Below are positions 61,989-64,000 of a stretch of 64,000 nt of DNA, piece after piece. Both the position numbers and the translations under genes were made by a program. The stretch is from Pseudomonas sp. FEN (GTDB taxonomy: Bacteria; Pseudomonadota; Gammaproteobacteria; Pseudomonadales; Pseudomonadaceae). Every line of letters starts with the position of its first letter. The first letter of the stretch is position 1. The stretch is taken from NCBI RefSeq assembly GCF_904067045.1, contig NZ_CAJFDC010000013.1, positions 372,001-436,000 on the forward strand, written 5' to 3'. Under the pieces are notes generated by a model. That model was given only the letters and a program-made list of their open reading frames with translations. It searched no databases and had not been told where the DNA came from.

Positions 61989-62248
61989 AAACCGTGTGGT
62001 CTTGCCAAGAAGCTCAACGGGCTGAATCGTGAGACGGCGAGAGTGCGCGCTGCTTGCGCAATCGCCCGCTGTAAAAATCGGTTTGTTTCTGGAATATGTC
62101 TGGTTGCACACATTTTTATCCGGAAGCTGATGTCAGCGTCGGTCATTTCTGGCAATAATCCACCTGACTCGCCAGTCAGCGGTCTCTCCTGCTCACAGGA
62201 GCCCCCCAAGGCCCCGCTCATCGCCCCCGGACAAGGACCGTCGCCGTC

Positions 62249-62878
62249 ATGCCTTCGATCTACCAGCTCAAGCCCCGCTTTCAGAACCTGCTGCGCCCCG
62301 TGGTCCAGCGCCTCTTCGATAATGGCACCAGCGCCAACCAGGTCACCCTCAGCGCCGCGGTGATTTCCTTGTTGGTGGGCGCCGTGGTCGCCACCTTCGC
62401 CGGGCACGCCTGGGTGTTCGTGATCATCCCGCTGTGGATGATCCTGCGCATGGCCTTGAACGCCATCGACGGCATGCTCGCCCGGGAGTTCGGCCAGCAA
62501 TCGAAACTCGGCGCCTACTTGAACGAACTCTGCGACATCGTCGCCGACAGCGCGCTGATCCTGCCATTTGCCTTGTTGCCCGAGGTCAGCCTGCTGGCGG
62601 TGCTGCTGGTGACCCTGCTGGCGCTGTTCAGCGAATACGCCGGTGTATTGGGGCCAATGATCGGTGCCTCACGGCGCTACGACGGCCCCATGGGCAAAAG
62701 CGATCGTGCCTTCGTCCTCGGCGTTATCGCCACCGGCGTGGCCTTCGGCCTGATCAATGCCCCATGGATAAACGGGCTGTTCCTGCTGATGGCGGCGTTG
62801 TTGCTGGTCACCCTGGTCAATCGGGTACGACAAGGTTTGAAAGAAGCCGGAACAACCGCGCAACAATCGGTCGAATAA
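62249..62878 (+). CDS. ynbA: CDP-alcohol phosphatidyltransferase, YnbA-like
   Basis: 209 residues with five to six hydrophobic segments. The catalytic block is LNAIDGMLAREFGQQSKLGA followed by YLNELCDIVAD. Compared with the general motif D-x2-DG-x2-AR-x8-G-x3-D-x3-D, the first and third Asp are Asn, as in E. coli YnbA, whose whole layout (SDRAFVLGVIATGVAF-type, FGKSDRA-like GKSDRAF) also agrees. It would transfer a CMP-activated phosphatidyl or similar group to an alcohol. It precedes the ynbC-like gene by 74 bases. Confidence 0.8.
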   Translation: MPSIYQLKPRFQNLLRPVVQRLFDNGTSANQVTLSAAVISLLVGAVVATFAGHAWVFVIIPLWMILRMALNAIDGMLAREFGQQSKLGAYLNELCDIVADSALILPFALLPEVSLLAVLLVTLLALFSEYAGVLGPMIGASRRYDGPMGKSDRAFVLGVIATGVAFGLINAPWINGLFLLMAALLLVTLVNRVRQGLKEAGTTAQQSVE

Positions 62879-62952
62879 CTGAATCTCGAAACCACCCCAT
62901 CAAGATCGGCTTCAATCCCCCCCTCTCCAAGATCCGCTATAAGGACATTGCA

Positions 62953-64000
62953 ATGCGCGACGAGCAAACCCAGACCTTCAGTACCCATGATGGTGTCGAG
63001 CTGTTTTATCGTCATTGGCCGGCTACCACGCCGGTCGCTGGCGAGCCGCGCAAGGCTGTCCTGCTGTTCCACCGCGGGCATGAACATTCCGGGCGGATTG
63101 CCCACCTGGTGGATGAACTCAACCTGCCGGAGTTCGATTTCTTCGCCTGGGACGCCCGTGGCCACGGCCAGTCGCCAGGCGCGCGCGGCGACAGCCCGAG
63201 CTTCGCCACCAGCGTGCGTGATGTGCAGACCTTCTGCGATCACCTCGGCACCACCTTCGCTATCGCCGAAGAAAATATCGCGGTGATCGCCCAGAGCGTC
63301 GGCGCGGTGATCGTCGCCACCTGGGTTCACGACTACGCGCCAAAAATCCGCGCGCTGGTGCTGGCTTCCCCGGCCTTCAAGGTCAAGCTCTACGTGCCTT
63401 TCGCCCGCCCGGGCCTGGCCCTGATGCGCCGCTTTCGCGGCAATTTCTTCGTCAACAGCTACGTCAAGGCCAAGTTTCTCAGCCACGACCCCGAGCGCAT
63501 TGCTTCCTATGACAGCGACCCGCTGATCACCAAGGCCATTTCGGTGAACGTCCTGCTCGGGCTCTACGAGGCCGCCGATCGCGTGGTCGCCGATGCCAAT
63601 GCGATTCAGGTACCGACCCAGTTGCTGATTTCCGGCGCGGACTTCGTGGTCCATCGCAAGCCCCAGGAGCAATTCTTCCAGCGCCTGGGCAGCCTGAAAA
63701 AGGAACGGCACATACTGCCCGGCTTCTTCCACGACACCCTCGGCGAACGCGACCGGCATCTGGCCGTCAGCCGCGCCAAGCGTTTTATCGAACAGAACTT
63801 CCTCTCGCCGGTCAACCGCCCGGCCCTGCTCGATGCGGATCGCATCGGCGAGACCTGCGCCGAATCCGAGTCGTTGGCGGCGCCCCTGCCGCACAACTCG
63901 CCACGCGACCTCTACTGGCGCCTGACCCGCGCCAGCATGGGCCTGGGCAGCAAGCTGTCAGCCGGGGTCAAGCTCGGCTTCGACACCGGTTTCGACTCCG
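62953..64000 (+). CDS. ynbC: YnbC-like alpha/beta hydrolase, N-terminal part (3' truncated by window)
   Basis: 349 codons are visible from ATG 62953 (AAGGACATTGCA upstream). The alpha/beta-hydrolase core is AVLLFHRGHEHSGRIAHLVD (oxyanion region), FFAWDARGHGQSPGARGDSP and IAVIAQSVGAVIVATWVHDY, with the nucleophile Ser in AQSVG, and the His in LPGFFHDTLGERD near 63730. From about residue 305 the sequence (LPHNSPRDLYWRLTRASMGL) leaves the hydrolase fold; in YnbC-type proteins a methyltransferase-like domain follows, beyond the edge. Substrate may be a phospholipid or acyl ester. Confidence 0.8.
   Translation, partial: MRDEQTQTFSTHDGVELFYRHWPATTPVAGEPRKAVLLFHRGHEHSGRIAHLVDELNLPEFDFFAWDARGHGQSPGARGDSPSFATSVRDVQTFCDHLGTTFAIAEENIAVIAQSVGAVIVATWVHDYAPKIRALVLASPAFKVKLYVPFARPGLALMRRFRGNFFVNSYVKAKFLSHDPERIASYDSDPLITKAISVNVLLGLYEAADRVVADANAIQVPTQLLISGADFVVHRKPQEQFFQRLGSLKKERHILPGFFHDTLGERDRHLAVSRAKRFIEQNFLSPVNRPALLDADRIGETCAESESLAAPLPHNSPRDLYWRLTRASMGLGSKLSAGVKLGFDTGFDS

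Noticed and set aside
1..64000. CRISPR arrays, rRNA genes, replication origin
   Set aside because: No regularly spaced direct repeats, rRNA sequence or DnaA-box cluster was seen.

Overview
The window reads as chromosomal DNA of a Pseudomonas of the P. fluorescens group. The basis is gene content and style: high-GC codon use, many LysR and AraC regulators, Pseudomonas-type short inverted repeats with TGGGAGC arms between genes, a DUF6124 gene, TopB, PbpG, YceH and PuuB of pseudomonad type, and two tRNA-Val(GAC) genes. No rRNA, CRISPR array or intact prophage is visible.

Layout. 1-9.3 kb is an accessory, decayed region. It holds the end of a DUF4157-type HExxH protein, a SnoaL-like protein, two orphan beta-rich proteins (1275-1655 and 3870-4403), a Cys-rich protein, two broken IS66-family copies in opposite orientation, a fragment of a tyrosine recombinase, a frameshifted GlxA-type regulator, a tautomerase, a MerR/NAD(P)H oxidoreductase pair and two tiny membrane proteins. 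9.6-13.5 kb has a periplasmic binding protein, an unusual membrane protein and a cytoplasmic-looking phosphoesterase. 13.8-18.6 kb holds an EamA exporter, a LysR regulator, a TauE/SafE exporter preceded by an operator-like repeat, a GFA protein, a methyltransferase and a DUF4174 protein. 18.6-27.4 kb is a catabolic block for acetoacetate and short-chain 3-hydroxyacyl-CoA: LysR | scoAB-thiolase, a PfpI-like protein, then AraC | thiolase-3-hydroxyacyl-CoA dehydrogenase-TetR. Together these would activate acetoacetate with succinyl-CoA and split it to acetyl-CoA.

27.4-36 kb has small envelope proteins, a candidate small RNA, an EmrAB-like efflux pair whose adaptor gene is frameshifted, and a leftward amidohydrolase, monooxygenase/DoxX and isochorismatase-family group. 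36-41 kb has topB with a LexA-box-like palindrome upstream, a secreted coiled-coil protein, SRPBCC and FMN-reductase genes and two coupled small membrane proteins. 41.3-41.6 kb is a tandem duplication of tRNA-Val, each copy with its own promoter and terminator. 41.8-50.5 kb is ordinary core genome (puuB, C39-like lipoprotein, terC, nhaR, DUF1993, yceH, AroE-like, small proteins). 50.5-51.5 kb is a decayed stretch ending in a tyrosine-recombinase tail. 51.6-64 kb has pbpG, an 820-residue membrane-anchored protein of unknown function, AraC/LysE, lipoprotein and coiled-coil proteins, a GST, an MFS transporter, a DUF6124 gene with a structured leader, and a ynbA-ynbC-like pair running off the end.

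The most noteworthy items are the candidate sRNA at about 27966-28034, the LexA-like box before topB, the paired TAACGTTA operators before tauE, the structured leader before the DUF6124 gene, the two homopolymer/indel frameshifts, the thiolase with NVAF in place of NEAF, and the transposon-flanked orphan protein genes near the left edge. No wholly new system could be demonstrated from sequence reading alone.
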